Positions 12,701 through 23,700 of a stretch of DNA of 64,000 nt are shown one piece after another. The position numbers and the translations under genes are program-made. Within the stretch, counting starts at the first letter, position 1; each line of letters begins with the position of its first letter. The notes beneath the pieces are model-generated. The model was not told the DNA's origin. It did not search any database and saw nothing but the letters and a program-made list of their open reading frames with translations. The DNA lies in the NCBI RefSeq assembly GCF_902806685.2, contig NC_048553.1:1054001-1118000 (forward strand), written 5' to 3'. This DNA comes from Maniola hyperantus (lineage: Eukaryota > Arthropoda > Insecta > Lepidoptera > Nymphalidae).

Positions 12701-13321
12701 AATATATAATAGTACCTATACAGTTAATATCTCAATTGAAGAATAAGACTAAACTAACCATCCTCCTATCCAGCACTCCATAACTGGCAGGTACTCTCTG
12801 CCCATCCTGAGCATAAAGGTTCTTTGTTATGACCTGGATATGCGCTGCTTGCTGAATATCAGACGCACTATCCACATTAAATGTCACATGGGAACTGAAA
12901 CATCAAAAGAAATTAAATCAAGTTTTTATTTTTTTAATTTCCAACTTCACCACTACCATGAAAATCACTCACGATAGTTTAAAACGCTAAAATTCACCAT
13001 TACCGTTACAAGGTTTCCCTAACTTGATGATAGCAAGTCAATGACCCTACATAATCTAAATATATAAAAGGTAAAGGTGACTGACTGACTGACCTATCAA
13101 CGCACAGCTTAAGCTACTGGACGGATCAGGCTGAAATTTGGCATCCAGATAGCTATTATGACGTAGGCATCAGCCAAGAAAGGCTGTTTGGAAATTCTAA
13201 AATATTATGAAATATTTAATAAACAAAACCTATTATAAGATTATAGTACAAAAACATGTAAACATAACCTCTCTTACATCTTTCTGCCGACATATGTCTC
13301 CCGATATTGCTCTTTAGGCAT
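724..13321 (-). CDS. Polr3A: DNA-directed RNA polymerase III largest subunit (RPC1), N-terminal part
   Basis: Catalytic subunit of nuclear RNA polymerase III, which makes tRNAs, 5S rRNA and other small RNAs. Eleven minus-strand exons join in frame: 13278-13321, 12759-12894, 12086-12235, 11004-11345, 10382-10536, 9851-10028, 8540-8677, 5018-5215, 3299-3423, 1984-2095, 724-956. They give 603 codons plus 2 bases; the animal protein is about 1,390 residues, so the C-terminal half lies left of position 1. Visible motifs are clamp zinc ligands C69, C72, C79, H82 with C109, C112, C156, C159, and the catalytic Mg-binding NADFDGD at residues 499-505. The start ATG (13319-13321) opens a short exon beginning MPKEQYRET, as in other RPC1 proteins. 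It is divergent from Acf. Introns are full of SINEs, Helitron-like copies and LTR remnants. The product comes from family similarity; exon ends are read directly. Confidence 0.95.
990..1165. repeat. Relative of the 50398-50582 repeat
   Basis: Shares ATCAATCATTATTACA, GTTGCAACAATGCATTG and the CGTGACATTGTAGCTGTC segment; ends are diverged. Confidence 0.55.
1208..1565 (-). mobile_element. tRNA-derived SINE, family A
   Basis: Read on the minus strand, the head has a tRNA-like A box (CTGGCGCAGTTG) and B box (GGGTTCGATTCC), followed by a body and a T/A-rich tail (ATTTTTATTTTT on the plus strand). The same family occurs at 7571-7912, with partial copies at about 17676-17795, 27380-27660 and 42950-43178. 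Confidence 0.85.
1984..2095 (-). other. Polr3A: Polr3A exon with the catalytic aspartate loop
   Basis: This 112-bp exon encodes residues 490-526, including NADFDGDEMNMH. Its three aspartates bind the catalytic magnesium in all multisubunit RNA polymerases. The preceding exon (3299-3423, with NRQPSLHKLSIM) ends two bases into an Arg codon that this exon completes, confirming both boundaries. Confidence 0.95.
2105..2560 (-). mobile_element. Non-LTR retrotransposon 3' end
   Basis: The minus strand encodes a tail (LPLHKFKKSIKN, DYLNDKRAWI, stop) typical of RT-element C-termini, then a 3' UTR with GAGTTTCTTGCTGGTTCTTC. Copies of this 3' part at about 16548-16875, 49830-49960 and 53960-54335. Confidence 0.7.
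2578..2722 (-). mobile_element. Non-LTR 3' UTR with GATCGCT...AGCGATAAGG hairpin
   Basis: Minus strand: GGTTGCCTGGAAGAGATCGC, AGCGATAAGGCCGCC, then GCAATAAAGTGTAAAATAAA tail. Copies at 38129-38250, 39449-39575 and 63178-63285. Confidence 0.65.
2864..3085 (-). mobile_element. Helitron-like element, family 2
   Basis: Shares the CGCGGAC-hairpin and CTAG end with family 1, but the body (GTTTGTTGGTTTGTCCTTCAA, CCCGGAAAAT-type) differs. Other copies: about 15930-16165, 17795-17975, 19322-19530, 23190-23400, 44695-45070, 47680-47901, 49579-49801, 52284-52512, 57815-58032, 61164-61385. Confidence 0.7.
3497..3726 (-). mobile_element. Solo LTR of the same miniature LTR family
   Basis: 230 bp match the LTRs of the element at 6527-7368 in opposite orientation, from TGTACGGGAGC to ACCGCCACA. 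Flanks CCAA and GTTA do not match, so the target duplication is lost or the site rearranged. It lies 74 bp upstream of Polr3A exon 3299-3423 in transcription order. Confidence 0.85.
3740..4140 (+). mobile_element. Non-LTR retrotransposon 3' end with poly(A)
   Basis: An ORF tail (RTLNVIAGKTDLFCCALSE) ends at the stop near 4009 and is followed by an AT-rich 3' UTR, GAATAAA and an A-rich tail. A second 3' fragment of the same family lies in reverse at about 11580-11885. Class is not assigned. Confidence 0.65.
4437..4930 (+). repeat. 243-bp tandem duplication bounded by (GAT)n
   Basis: GATTGATGATGATGATGATT, TATCACTAGCAACTCGCTTC and GGTGCCAGTGA recur with a step near 243 bp, each with a GTCCAGCAGTGGACATCTAT tail of a non-LTR 3' end. 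A reversed relative occurs at about 35030-35160. Confidence 0.7.
5925..6180 (+). repeat. 69-bp satellite, about 3.7 units
   Basis: The unit ACTTAAACGTTTCCGTCTGT ... GGGCTGGTTTCCGC repeats exactly every 69 bases (for example 5944 and 6013). Single units lie at 7495-7570 and 7913-7950, split by a SINE. All 23-codon frames are open in one register, giving a repetitive ORF that is unlikely to be a gene. Confidence 0.88.
6527..7368 (+). mobile_element. Miniature LTR retrotransposon (TRIM-like) with 4-bp target duplication
   Basis: Two similar LTRs, 6527-6759 (233 bp) and 7139-7368 (230 bp), begin TGTGGCGGTT and end CCCGTACA. The 379-bp interior starts with a primer-binding site (TTGGTGACCCCGACGTG) and ends with a purine tract (CGGAGGGGAGTGA). 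ATAT flanks both sides (6523-6526, 7369-7372). No gag or pol can be encoded, so it must have moved with enzymes from elsewhere. Each LTR has a TATATAGAAG box. It lies in Polr3A intron 8540-5215, antisense to the gene. Confidence 0.9.
7571..7912 (-). mobile_element. tRNA-derived SINE, family A, inside a 69-bp satellite unit
   Basis: Full SINE with tail at 7571-7585 and tRNA-like head at 7850-7912. It splits a satellite unit (CACTTAAACGTTTCCGTCTG). ACGTTT or a similar short string is repeated at both edges, as expected for LINE-style target-primed insertion. Confidence 0.85.
8727..8990 (+). mobile_element. Non-LTR retrotransposon RT C-terminal fragment
   Basis: Translates, with stops, to a WQWAGHL ... 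RPPTRWTDDLKK ... VWWRALG ... YVQQWT pattern, a familiar endonuclease/RT element C-terminus, ending in a (TGAT)n tail. Related short 3' UTR pieces (GTCCACTGCTGGACATAGG) at about 4245-4440, 32785-32955, 35120-35335 and 42812-42960. Confidence 0.7.
9611..9720 (-). pseudogene. Decayed intronic copy of Polr3A exon 9851-10028
   Basis: About 110 bases downstream of exon 9851-10028 in transcription order resemble the 3' part of that exon (the EDWDYLQLHAALYINSE region) with scattered substitutions. One substitution makes a stop in the EDWDY frame. Its right side runs into unrelated sequence and no splice donor is apparent. It looks like a dead local duplicate. Confidence 0.75.
11580..11885 (-). mobile_element. 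Non-LTR retrotransposon 3' fragment
   Basis: Reverse-orientation relative of the element at 3740-4140, covering the RTLNVIAG coding tail and part of the 3' UTR. It is truncated at both ends and sits in the Polr3A intron between exons 12086-12235 and 11004-11345. Confidence 0.65.
12344..12584 (-). mobile_element. Non-autonomous Helitron-like element, family 1
   Basis: On the minus strand it runs from A/TCTATATATATAAAAGG to CTAG/T, with a (TGAC)n stretch and a hairpin (CGCGGACGAAGTCGCG) about 12 bases before the end. These are the 5'-TC, 3'-hairpin-CTAG and A/T insertion marks of Helitrons. Confidence 0.75.
13054..13200 (+). mobile_element. Helitron-like family 1, 5' fragment
   Basis: Starts A/TCTAAATATATAAAAGG with the TGACTGAC stretch and breaks off after about 147 bp. 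Confidence 0.65.
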
Positions 13322-14106
13322 TTTTGTTTCAAACTTGTTTATTGCTACACTTATGAAATTCACATCTGGGTGCAAATTATAGCCGCAATCAAGCTACAAT
13401 CATTCAAATACTTAGAATTTTTTAGTTTCAAAAACCCATTTGTTAGAACTTGACTTGACAGTTGACTGACAGTTGACATCCAAAGCATAGACTATAGAGT
13501 ATTTTAAATTTGTAGCTGGTTTTACGGCTCTGGACTCTAGTCCTTTTGAGCATAGAGCATAGAGTAAAGTAAGCCTATGACACAGAGAGAGAGTTACAGA
13601 CTGTTGAGGTTTTTTTCTACTGATTAATATTGCCCACAAAAAAATTCCGCTATTACATAGATAGAGGAGATTACGTTATTTTGATTTTAGCCCTACAAGA
13701 GCTAAAATCAAAATGACGCAGCGCTCGTAGTGATACTGCGTCACATAGTAGTGATTAATATTTAATGACACAATGTTATTATGATCTAAATAATAATAAA
13801 TAAATTGTAATTAGTGGAAAAAATAATCTTCCAAAATAGTAGGTTTTTCATAGTGGGTCACCCAGTTCATATGTTTCTGGCGTAAAAAGAAGCGCCTAGC
13901 GCGCCGTTTTTTGGCTTGTCAACTGAAACCACGCAACAATTTTCAATTTACTAATCTTGATAAATGTTTAATAATGATCTAATTTACCGTGCAAAACATT
14001 ATGGCTATCAATGCGCCGCTCGGAGTTAAGTGATATCGTTTAACAGTGAAAATTTGAACACTTTTAAGATACTTTTTCCCACCGCTGTGTGCCGCGATCT
14101 TCTAAC
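13322..14106. promoter_or_regulatory. Divergent intergenic region between Polr3A and Acf
   Basis: The two start codons lie 785 bp apart, head to head, so this interval holds both 5' UTRs and promoters. No TATA box at a convincing distance from either ATG was found. The sequence is AT-rich, with a GC-richer patch near 13,880-13,925. A shared bidirectional promoter is an inference from spacing. Confidence 0.6.
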
Positions 14107-14744
14107 ATGCCTCTGTTGAAAAGAAAAGCCTTTGAGAAAGCATCGGTGTCGGAGTACCTAAGGGACGACGATGAGGTCTTCCACTGCGAGATCACCGACG
14201 AGATATTCAAAGATTACGAGTGAGTTATTGTTTGAAACAAGAATTTCGCGCATTTTCGACAATACAACAGAATTTGGTCTAATGGGGGCGATAGTCATCG
14301 ATTCCGCGCGTTAGCTCGTGCAGTTTCGCGTGCGCGAAGCAATGTTTTACAATTTTAGCAACGTCTTTTCAATTTACGCTACATTACTATACATTTATGC
14401 ATGTTTTTTCTTAGGGAGTACTGTGAGAGGATTATTCTGGTCAACTCCATGGTGTGGACATGTGAGATGACGGGGAAGAATAACCTAACATACGCGGAAG
14501 CCCTGGAGAGTGAGAAAGCAGCCCGGAGGTCACTCAAAGACTTTCCTATGGAGCTGCGAATACCGATATTGTACCTGGCAACAAAGACCAAGAGATGTTC
14601 GTTTGCTGAGATGTCTGAGGATGTGTTCAACTTCGTGAGGGAGAGGTTCTTTGTTGGGGAGACAGTGGAGGCCTGCCTAGAGGGGGACACCTGGTGTGAG
14701 GCACATGTGCTCTCCGTCACAGCGCAGAAGAGGCATCCTGATAA
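14107..14744 (+). other. Acf: Acf exons 1-2, WAC domain
   Basis: Exon 1 (14107-14219) opens with MPLLKRKAFEK, like BAZ1A MPLLHRKPF. Exon 2 (14415-14744) continues through the Trp-rich segment (NSMVWTCEMTG) and the acidic, Arg-rich stretch typical of WAC. In ACF1 the WAC domain binds DNA and aids nucleosome assembly (family knowledge). The intron between them is only 195 bp. Confidence 0.92.
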
Positions 14745-17700
14745 GTAAGTACTCAATTTTATTCTCAGAACATTGTTACACAATATTGAAAAATGTTAAA
14801 CAGTGTGGTTAACTCTACTGTACACAATCTCAGTTAAATTAAGATGTATGTATGTGTGTATAGACTATAGAGCATTGCTCTCCTGTCTATAATGCTCCCA
14901 GCAGAAAAGATTAGCAATAAAATTAGACCTATCAATTTAGTTTCATTTAAAAATTGTGTATAACTGAATTGGCTGCAGATTGTTTTTAAATTTTCCATTA
15001 CAATAATTTAGAATCTTCTAGTTATACAATCATCTTAAAAACTATTTTTTTTTATAAAACCAGTAGCTAACCAAAACATGCAATAATATAAAGCTACTAT
15101 TACACTTAGATGTCTAAGGGTGAACTCTATAGAGCACACTTTGACTGCTATGACTTAAGCTTCAGTTAAAAAGAGACAGATTTACGTCAGTGATATAACA
15201 CTGTCTCGTTTTAACTGTCTTAAGTCTAAGCAAAGTCAAAGTGCACTCTATAGATCTCAGCCTAATAGTAGCTTGGATCCGAAGACGAAACTTATTAGCT
15301 AGTAACTTTAAATCTGTTGTAATCAGTATGGTGCTTAAAATTTTGCAGCTATTGGATTTTGTTAGGAATCCAATAGCTACAAAAATTCAATAGCTAAAAA
15401 AATAAATGCCTGCAACTTCTGTGTGGATTTAGGGTTTTTCAAAATCTCATGTGAACTCTTTGATTTTCCGGGATTAAAGTAGTCTATGTGTTTCCCCCTG
15501 GAACCAGTGGCGTGCATAGGGTTTGAAGCCAGGGTAGGCATTAGTTAGGTAGGAACCTGTTTACTGGCAGGTCATAATGAAAAATATGCATTGAGCTATT
15601 ACAACTGGGGTAAGCAGTGCATTAATGCCTCTATGACTTGCATGCCACTGCCGGGAACCATACCGCTGTGAAAAGCTAGCACAGACAGACAGACACTTTT
15701 ACATTTATAATAATATTAGTATGGATCTATATTATATTTATTCTATATCTTATACTATATCTTCTATAGACATAAAATTATAGGTATCTTTTAGGCAGGT
15801 GCACTCCACTTTAGGCTGGATACCATCACCACTTACTTTAGGTGTCAAGTGCAATACTCATAATAATTATTCATTTATTTATTTTGTAAATACAGTGAGT
15901 ATTAGATAGTTAGTTTTTGTATTAAACTAGCTGACGCTCACAAATTAATCTGTGTGTATTTAGTTTTTTCTAATCCTGTGGGAACTCTTTGATTTTCCGG
16001 GATAAAAAGTAGCCTATGTCACTCTCCAGATCTTTGACTATACCCATGCTAAAATCACCTTGATCCGTTGCTCCGTTGAGGCGTGATTGAAGGACAAACC
16101 AACAAACCAATAAACCAACTAACAAACACAAATTCAGTTATTCACTTTTATAATATGGGTACATGTATTTGAGACATTTATTTCATAGTTATATAGTACA
16201 AGTTAAGTAAATTTTCGCTGATTAAAGCTGTTATTGCTGATGCTATCTTTGATAAGTCTGTATAGACATAGCTCTATAACAGCATGAATCATTTTCTCTA
16301 ACTTTTTTTGTTAGATTATACAATTACAATTTTATCAAGGTTATTTTAACATATTGGTGGTTATTTAGTTGTACTTAAATAAAACTTCAGTGTACTGTAC
16401 TTATTTATACAATATTAGATGTATGAATACAATAATAAAATAATAAATATAAATAAAAACATTTTCGAAAATCCACCATAAGTGCTCACTTATATTATAA
16501 GAAACTGAACAAAATGTCAAACTTAAGCTGTGCATTTCAGCTTCGCGGTTTCTTACTGAGAAGATCCAGCAAGAAACTCGGCGGCTGCTCTTTTCAAATA
16601 TTTCGTTTGCAACATTATGACATGTTTAAGTAGCAATCTGTGTGTGGATTTGACCTGCAGCTCGTTCCAGCAACGCACAAGACTGCAAATACTATTTTAT
16701 ACATGGCATAATCTTGTACCTATATCAAATATTTGAAAAGAGCAACCGCCGAGTTTCTTGCTGGTTCTTCTCGGCAGGAAAGGCATTCCGAACCAGTGGT
16801 AGATGCATCCGACTATTCGTAAGCACTTGTAAAAGTTTATATGAATAAAAAAGATTTTCATTTCATTTCATTTTCATTTCAATCCGCGCATTGCTGGAGC
16901 GAGCTGCAAGTCCATGCTTTTTTATTAATATTTTTTACTTTTCTGACAGAAAAAAAAGTTGATTGACCTCTGAATTGTTTTATTGCAGCAAAGCCATGCT
17001 CCCAGCATCAGCATACTGTTATGAAGTGGAGCAGTTTGCAGACGACCCAGCAGAACAAGGCCAAATGGGCACCGCACCACACGACCGCGTTAGGAGGCGT
17101 AAAGGCATCTACACACGAGATAAAAACAGACTGTTTCTGAAGCAGTTTGTCGCGCCGGGAAATGTGATTGGTATTAAGGTAAAGAGTTCTTTAGATTTCC
17201 TCACCAATACTAGTTTCTACAAAGTACAGAAGCACATTCCAGGCTTTTTTTAGGGTTCCGTACCTCAAAAGGAAAAACAGAACCCTTATAGGATCACTTT
17301 GTTGTCTGTCTGTCTGTCTGTCTGTCAAGAAACCTACAGGATACTTCCCGTTGACATAGAATCATGAAATTTGGCAGGTAGGTAGATCTTCTAGCTGACA
17401 TTTGGGAAAAAATCTGAAAACCGTGAATTTAGGGTTAGATCACACAAAAAAAATTGTGGTCATGAACTAATAATTAGTATTTTAAACTTTGGAAGTGAGT
17501 GACTATATCAAGTGGGGTATCATATGAAAGGTCTTCACCTGTATATTCTAAAACAGATTTTTATTTATTTTTATGCATCATAGTTTTTGAATTATCGTGC
17601 AAAATGTCGAAAAAATACGACTGTGGTACGGAACCCTCATTGCGCGAGCCTGACTCGCACTTGGCCGGTTTTATTTAGCCCTTGACAGCAATCTCATCTG

Positions 17701-20700
17701 GTGGTAAGTGACGATGCAGTCTAAGGAGTGCTATGGTAGTTTTTAATAAACCCATGCCCCTTTGGTTTCTACACGGCATCGTACCGGAACGCTACGTTGT
17801 TGGTTTGTCCTTCAATCACGTCGCAACAGAGCAATAGTTCTACGTGATTTTGTGCAAGGGTATAGTTGACCTGGAGAGTGACATAGGCTACTTTTTATCC
17901 CGGAAAATCAAACAGTTCCCATGGGATTTTTAAAAACCTAAATCCACGCGAACGATATCGAGGGCATCAGCTAGTTATGTATATTAATCGAATATGTAAG
18001 AGTATCCTAGGATTTATGTTATTGTTACAGAAAGCAGCATTAGAAAAGTACAACATTGCCAAAGTGAACTTCGACCAGATATTCACAGGAAGCCCACCCG
18101 AGTTCCCCTCATCAAAGAAGCTGATCAAATCCAGCATGTCACCTCCTAAGTCAAGGTTATCGGGGAAACCAGGTTCGGCTACCAAGCCGAACAAGGGACA
18201 GGTGTCTATGGATAAGTTTGTCAAGAAAACGGAAAAGACAGAAGGTAAGTCTTCTAAAGGAAAGGTGACTGACTGACTATCAACACTCATCAGTGATGAG
18301 TCATCACACTCACTCACCACTCACTGGACAGATCGGGCTGAAATTTGGCATCATCTGCTTAGCAAGTTTTTAAAAAGTCAACCCCTAAGGGGGAGAAAAT
18401 AGGGATATGAATTTTGTGTACTGCGGGCGAAGTTGTGGGCATAAGCTAGTTCAAAATAAAATTACAATCATCATCTTGTAACAAATAATATTTGTAATTG
18501 TACTAGCTTATGCTCGCGACTTCGTCCGCGTGGACTACAAATTTCAAACCCCTATTTCACCTCTATAGAGGATGAATTTTAAAAAATCCTTTCTTAGCGG
18601 ATGCCTACGTCATAATAGCTATCTGCATGCCAAATTTCAGCCCGATCCGTCCAGTAGTTTGAGCTGTGCGTTGATAGATCATTCGGTCAGTCAGAGTTAT
18701 ATGCATTTTAAGCAATTAAATATCACTTGCTAAGACAGTGAAGAAAAACATCATGAGGAAGCCTGCGTCCCTGAGAGTTCTCTAGGTCAACCCTGTACGT
18801 TCGATCTCCTTGACATGTCTTGACAGACACAACATATAGGCATACAGCGAAGTGATCATATAAGAGTTCCTTTTGAGATACTGAACCGTAACAGTGGTTA
18901 CACACTCATCTGATTCGAGTCCGTGAAAATACGTTCCTTTTTGTTTTATATGGGAGTTTATGACATATATCGTAGATAATCGCTGGTATTCTCACGGGTG
19001 ACGGAATGAACTTGGATGACGGAAGTGCAGTGCGTAATCGCCGTAATAGATTACAAAATCTCTAAAAATGCTAATTTCAAATGTATTGTCATCAGCAAAA
19101 CCCAAAGCACCAATCAATCCAGCAGCCAGAAAGACACAGCAAGACCTAGCAGATAAGATGCGCAAAGCAGAAGAGCTGCTGCGACAGCGCAAAGAAGAAG
19201 AGAAGTTGAAGAAGAAGGAGAAGAACGCCAGAGTGATGGCGTTCATGAAGGAGTGGCAGAAGGTGAAAGACGACCAGGAGTTGGAAGACCATAAGGTACT
19301 TATTACTCTTATATTAGCTAACTAGCTGATGCCCGCGACTTCGTCCGCGTGGAATTAGGTTTTTTAAAAATCCCGTTTGAACTCTTTGATTTTTCCGGGA
19401 TAAAAGCCTGTCACTCTCTAGGTCTTTATCTATACCCATGCAACAAATCACGTCAATCCATTGCACCGTTGCGACGCGATTGAAGGACAAACCAACAAAC
19501 AAACACACTTTCACATTTATAATAAGGTACTTATGCTTAATGCAAAGAACTGCATTAAAATCGGTTTAGAAGTTTTCTGGGAAAATGGTGACAATGACAA
19601 ACAAACAGACACACACACAAAACCTCAAACACTTATACAGTCACCATCCCGTAAGTAGGTTAGAATTTTCACAATCATAATTTGTGTTTATGTCTAACAG
19701 ATGTTGCCAAAAGCCACGGTAGTGGAGGTGGAAGGAATATCGCACAAGCATTTCGGCGACTTCCTCTCCGTTCTGGAATTCGTCCAGAACTTCTCTGAAC
19801 TCCTCAAAGTCAGGGATGTGTTCCACAATGAGCTGGACTTTGAGACATTCAGGAAGGCTCTGACTGCTAAGGAGCATGCCTGGATGTTCAGTGAGCTGGT
19901 ACAGATGTTTCTGACTACGATATTTTCCCTGCAAGAGGATGAAGCCGAGGAGTATAATGAGAAGAAAGGGATTCAGGAGTCTGTTGGTAAGCATTTGTCC
20001 TTTTTTTAACTTTTGAAAACAAACATTTTTTGGATACTTTTTAATTTAGTAAAATAGAATAGTAATATAGTCTTCGTCCGTGTGGATTAAGGTTTTTAAA
20101 AATTCCATGGGAACTCGTTAATTTTCCGGGATAAAAAGTAGCCTGGATTATAAGCTATACAGAGTTACTGTACCAAATTTCATCAAAATCGGTTGAACGG
20201 TTGGGGTATAAAAAGCAAGCTAGATTGATCGGGGTAGTGATAGGATAATTGTTTAATATTATCAATATTTTTTCACTCAGGGATTTCTCATGCTATATGA
20301 GGAATAAACCGTTAACTTTTTTTGTAGAGAACGAACAAATAGAAGGCCCAGCAAGTACAATGCACGCTATAGAATTAGCTACCAAGGCTGGCAAATGGGC
20401 GCAGACTTACCTCGGCACATCGCTCAGCAAACTGCCACTTGATCCAACTACAGTCAGCGAAGTCTTACGGTGAGTCTCTATTGCTACTTCAATATGTAAA
20501 TCAAAAACAAAACAGTGTATTACCAAACAGTATAAATGAATATTCGTTATAAAATTTTCTTATATTAGCATGTGGTGTAATATCACTAGGTAGATTTCCT
20601 AATATCACCATGGGAAATTCACTTATATTAGCATCTGAAATTCCCTAATATTAGCACGAGAAATTCACTTACATTGTCATCTGAAATTCCCTAATATCAG

Positions 20701-23700
20701 CATGGGAATTTCCCTAATATCATCATGGGAAATTCCGTAATATCAGCATGGGAAATTCACTTATATTGTATTGGCATGACAATTCTCGAACGAAAATGAA
20801 ACTTCATTGATGAAAGAAGATATTCCTTAATATCAGCATGAAAGATTCCCTTATATTGGCATGGGAAATTCCCGAAAGTCACCATGGAAAATCCCTAATA
20901 TCAGCATGGGAAATTTCCTTATATTGGCATGAGCAGTTTCCTAATATCAGCATGGGAAATTCACTTATATTGGCATGAGAAAATCCTTAATACCAGCATG
21001 AAAAATTCACAGTATCATCAGTATTGGCATGAGATATGCCTTAATATCAGCATGAAAGATTCCCTTATATTGGAATGAGAAATTTCCTAGTAACAGCATG
21101 AGAAATTCACTTATATTGACATGGGAAATTCCCGAACGTCACCATGGAAAATTCACATATATTGGCATGGGAAATTCTCGAAAGTCACCGTGGAAAATCC
21201 CTAATATCAGCATGGGAAATTTACTTATATTGGCATGAGGAATTCCCTAATATCAGCATGGGAAATTCACTTATATTGGCATGAGAAATTCCCTAATATC
21301 ATCATGGGAAATTCACTTATATTGGCATTAGAAATTCCCTAAATCAGCATGGGAAGTTCACTTATATTGGCATGAAAAATTCTCCTTTCTATTAATAGCA
21401 TGGGAAATTCCTCATATTATTTTTATGTTTATTTATATGTTTTATCATTTTATGCCTTTGTATTTTAAGTAAAAAGTACCTGTAATTTTTAGTCTTCACC
21501 TGCTATCGTCGGGCGGCGCGGCGGGCGCTCGCTGCGCCGCGTGGAGACATCACCAGCGAGGCGGCTACTCTAGTGCTGATGATCCCGCCTTGCGGCTCCG
21601 GGCGACCACTCCTGGCGTGCTGAGACGGCTGAGGTCACATCACCTCGCTGACTTGCCCATGGGTAAGATATATACTGCCAGTCTTGTCTGTATGCTACAA
21701 GTTCAGCATGACGTTTTAACGGCCTCCGAACGAACCTAAAACGTTCAAAGATCTGTATTATTATGCGTAATTATTACGCGAGCTTAAAAAGTTCAAAGAT
21801 CTGTATTAAATTTTTTTTAGCCCAAAACATAACATTGCTGGTGTTTCTGTAGATTTTATTTCTGTGAGCATTATATATTTTATATTTCAGATGACAAATT
21901 CATTATACTACAGTGCCTTATGAACCAAATATTAAGTTACGCGACGGTCCGCGACCAAGTCGAGGAGAAAATAGAGGAGTACAAAAACTTAAAGCAGGCT
22001 TTGAGAACATTACAAGTAAGTGCCAAACTACAATCTTAATATTTAAAAGAAAAAGATGACTGACTGACTGGCTGATCTATCAACGCACAGCTCAAAGTAC
22101 TGGATAGATCGGGCTGAAATTTGGCATGCAGATAGCTATTATGACGTAGGCATTCGCTAAAAAAGGATTTTTGAAAATTCAACCCCTAAGGGTGTGACAT
22201 AGGGATTTGAAATTTGTGTACTCCACGCGGACGAAGTCGCGAGCATAAGCTAGTTAATGCCATAGTTCAGGTTAGATTGCATCATCACTTGCATATTAGG
22301 TTTTGATTAAATACACTTTTTGACAAGAAATAAATAACTTTTTTTTTAATATAGATAAGTGAACGTAAACGCGAGCCACAGCTGTCTGCCGCTCGCGTTG
22401 AGCTCAGGAAGGAAACTGCTCAAAAGAAAGAGGAGCTCAAGTTAACTGGCGACAAAGCCAAGCAAGCCGACGAACAGCTAACAGTGGCCATGGAGAAGCT
22501 GAAGAAGGACAGCGAGGTGAAGAAACTGGATTATGAGAAGAAGATGAAAGAGCTGCAGGTTCAGCTCTTTGACTATACTACTTATGTTGGTGAGTAGTTC
22601 AAAAAGTTGATAGTAATTGCAAGCAATGTATTTTAAGGCTATCTAAGAGGTTAGGCTATTTATTAAACATGAGAAAAAAAACGTTCCTGAATTTTGATTG
22701 ATTTGTTTTTGTGTTGGATTGATTCCCCGAGCGAAACAGAAACTTCTTAGATTTTCATTCATTAATTGTTTGTATTGATTGACTTGACCAATCCGGACCG
22801 GATTGGTCAAGTCCTGTAACTGGGCTGAGCCAGACTGGTCTGTCCTGGTTTTTTAGGGTTAGATCCGCGGGGTGATTACGTATCTCGCGACAGGCTTGCG
22901 ACAGGCGTAAATCTCGCGATCATTGCTGTCAAACGTCCGGCTAGAGAGAGACAGCAATAGCCACAAGGCAAAATAAGAAGAAGAGGAAGAGAGACAGCAA
23001 ATAAACTATCGTATTGCTACTGCTGTCGCTTCTGCAACGTTTTACGTAATCACCCCGCCGGTCTGGTCTGTCCTGATCTTTTCTGGTTTGATCCGGTCCG
23101 GTCCAGTCAAAATTACTTTTACCAAAAATTGCATAGAAGTTTCGCTTCTGTCAGGCATCCCTGAATGAAGCCTAATTTTTTATTATTAACTAGCTGATGC
23201 CCGCGACTTCGTCGGCGTGGAATTAGGTTTTCTAAAAATCCCGTGGGAACTCTTTTGAGATTTTCCGGGATAAAGAGTAGCCCATGTCACTCCAGGTATG
23301 TATCTATACCCATGCAAAAAATCACGTTGCACCGTTGCGACGTGATTGAAGGACAAACCAACAAACAAACACACTTTCGCATTTATAATAAGGGTACTGA
23401 ATGTTTTTAGGATCTGACCGTGCATTCCGTCGCTACTGGATCAGCAAACGTGTGGCGGGTCTGTTCGTGGAGGCGGGGGTGGAGCCGCGCGGGCCGTGCC
23501 GCCACAAGCCGCTCCCCCCGCCTCCCGCGCCCACCAATGACGTCATGGCTTACGTCACCGAACTCTACCACTCCGAAAAGGAGCAGGGTGAGTATTCATC
23601 TATGAATCTTTGTATCCTTGTTATTGATTTTCACACTATCTCTATTGGTTAGAAATAAAGAAAAAATGTGTTTTTTTAATATTTTAAACTAGATGATGCC

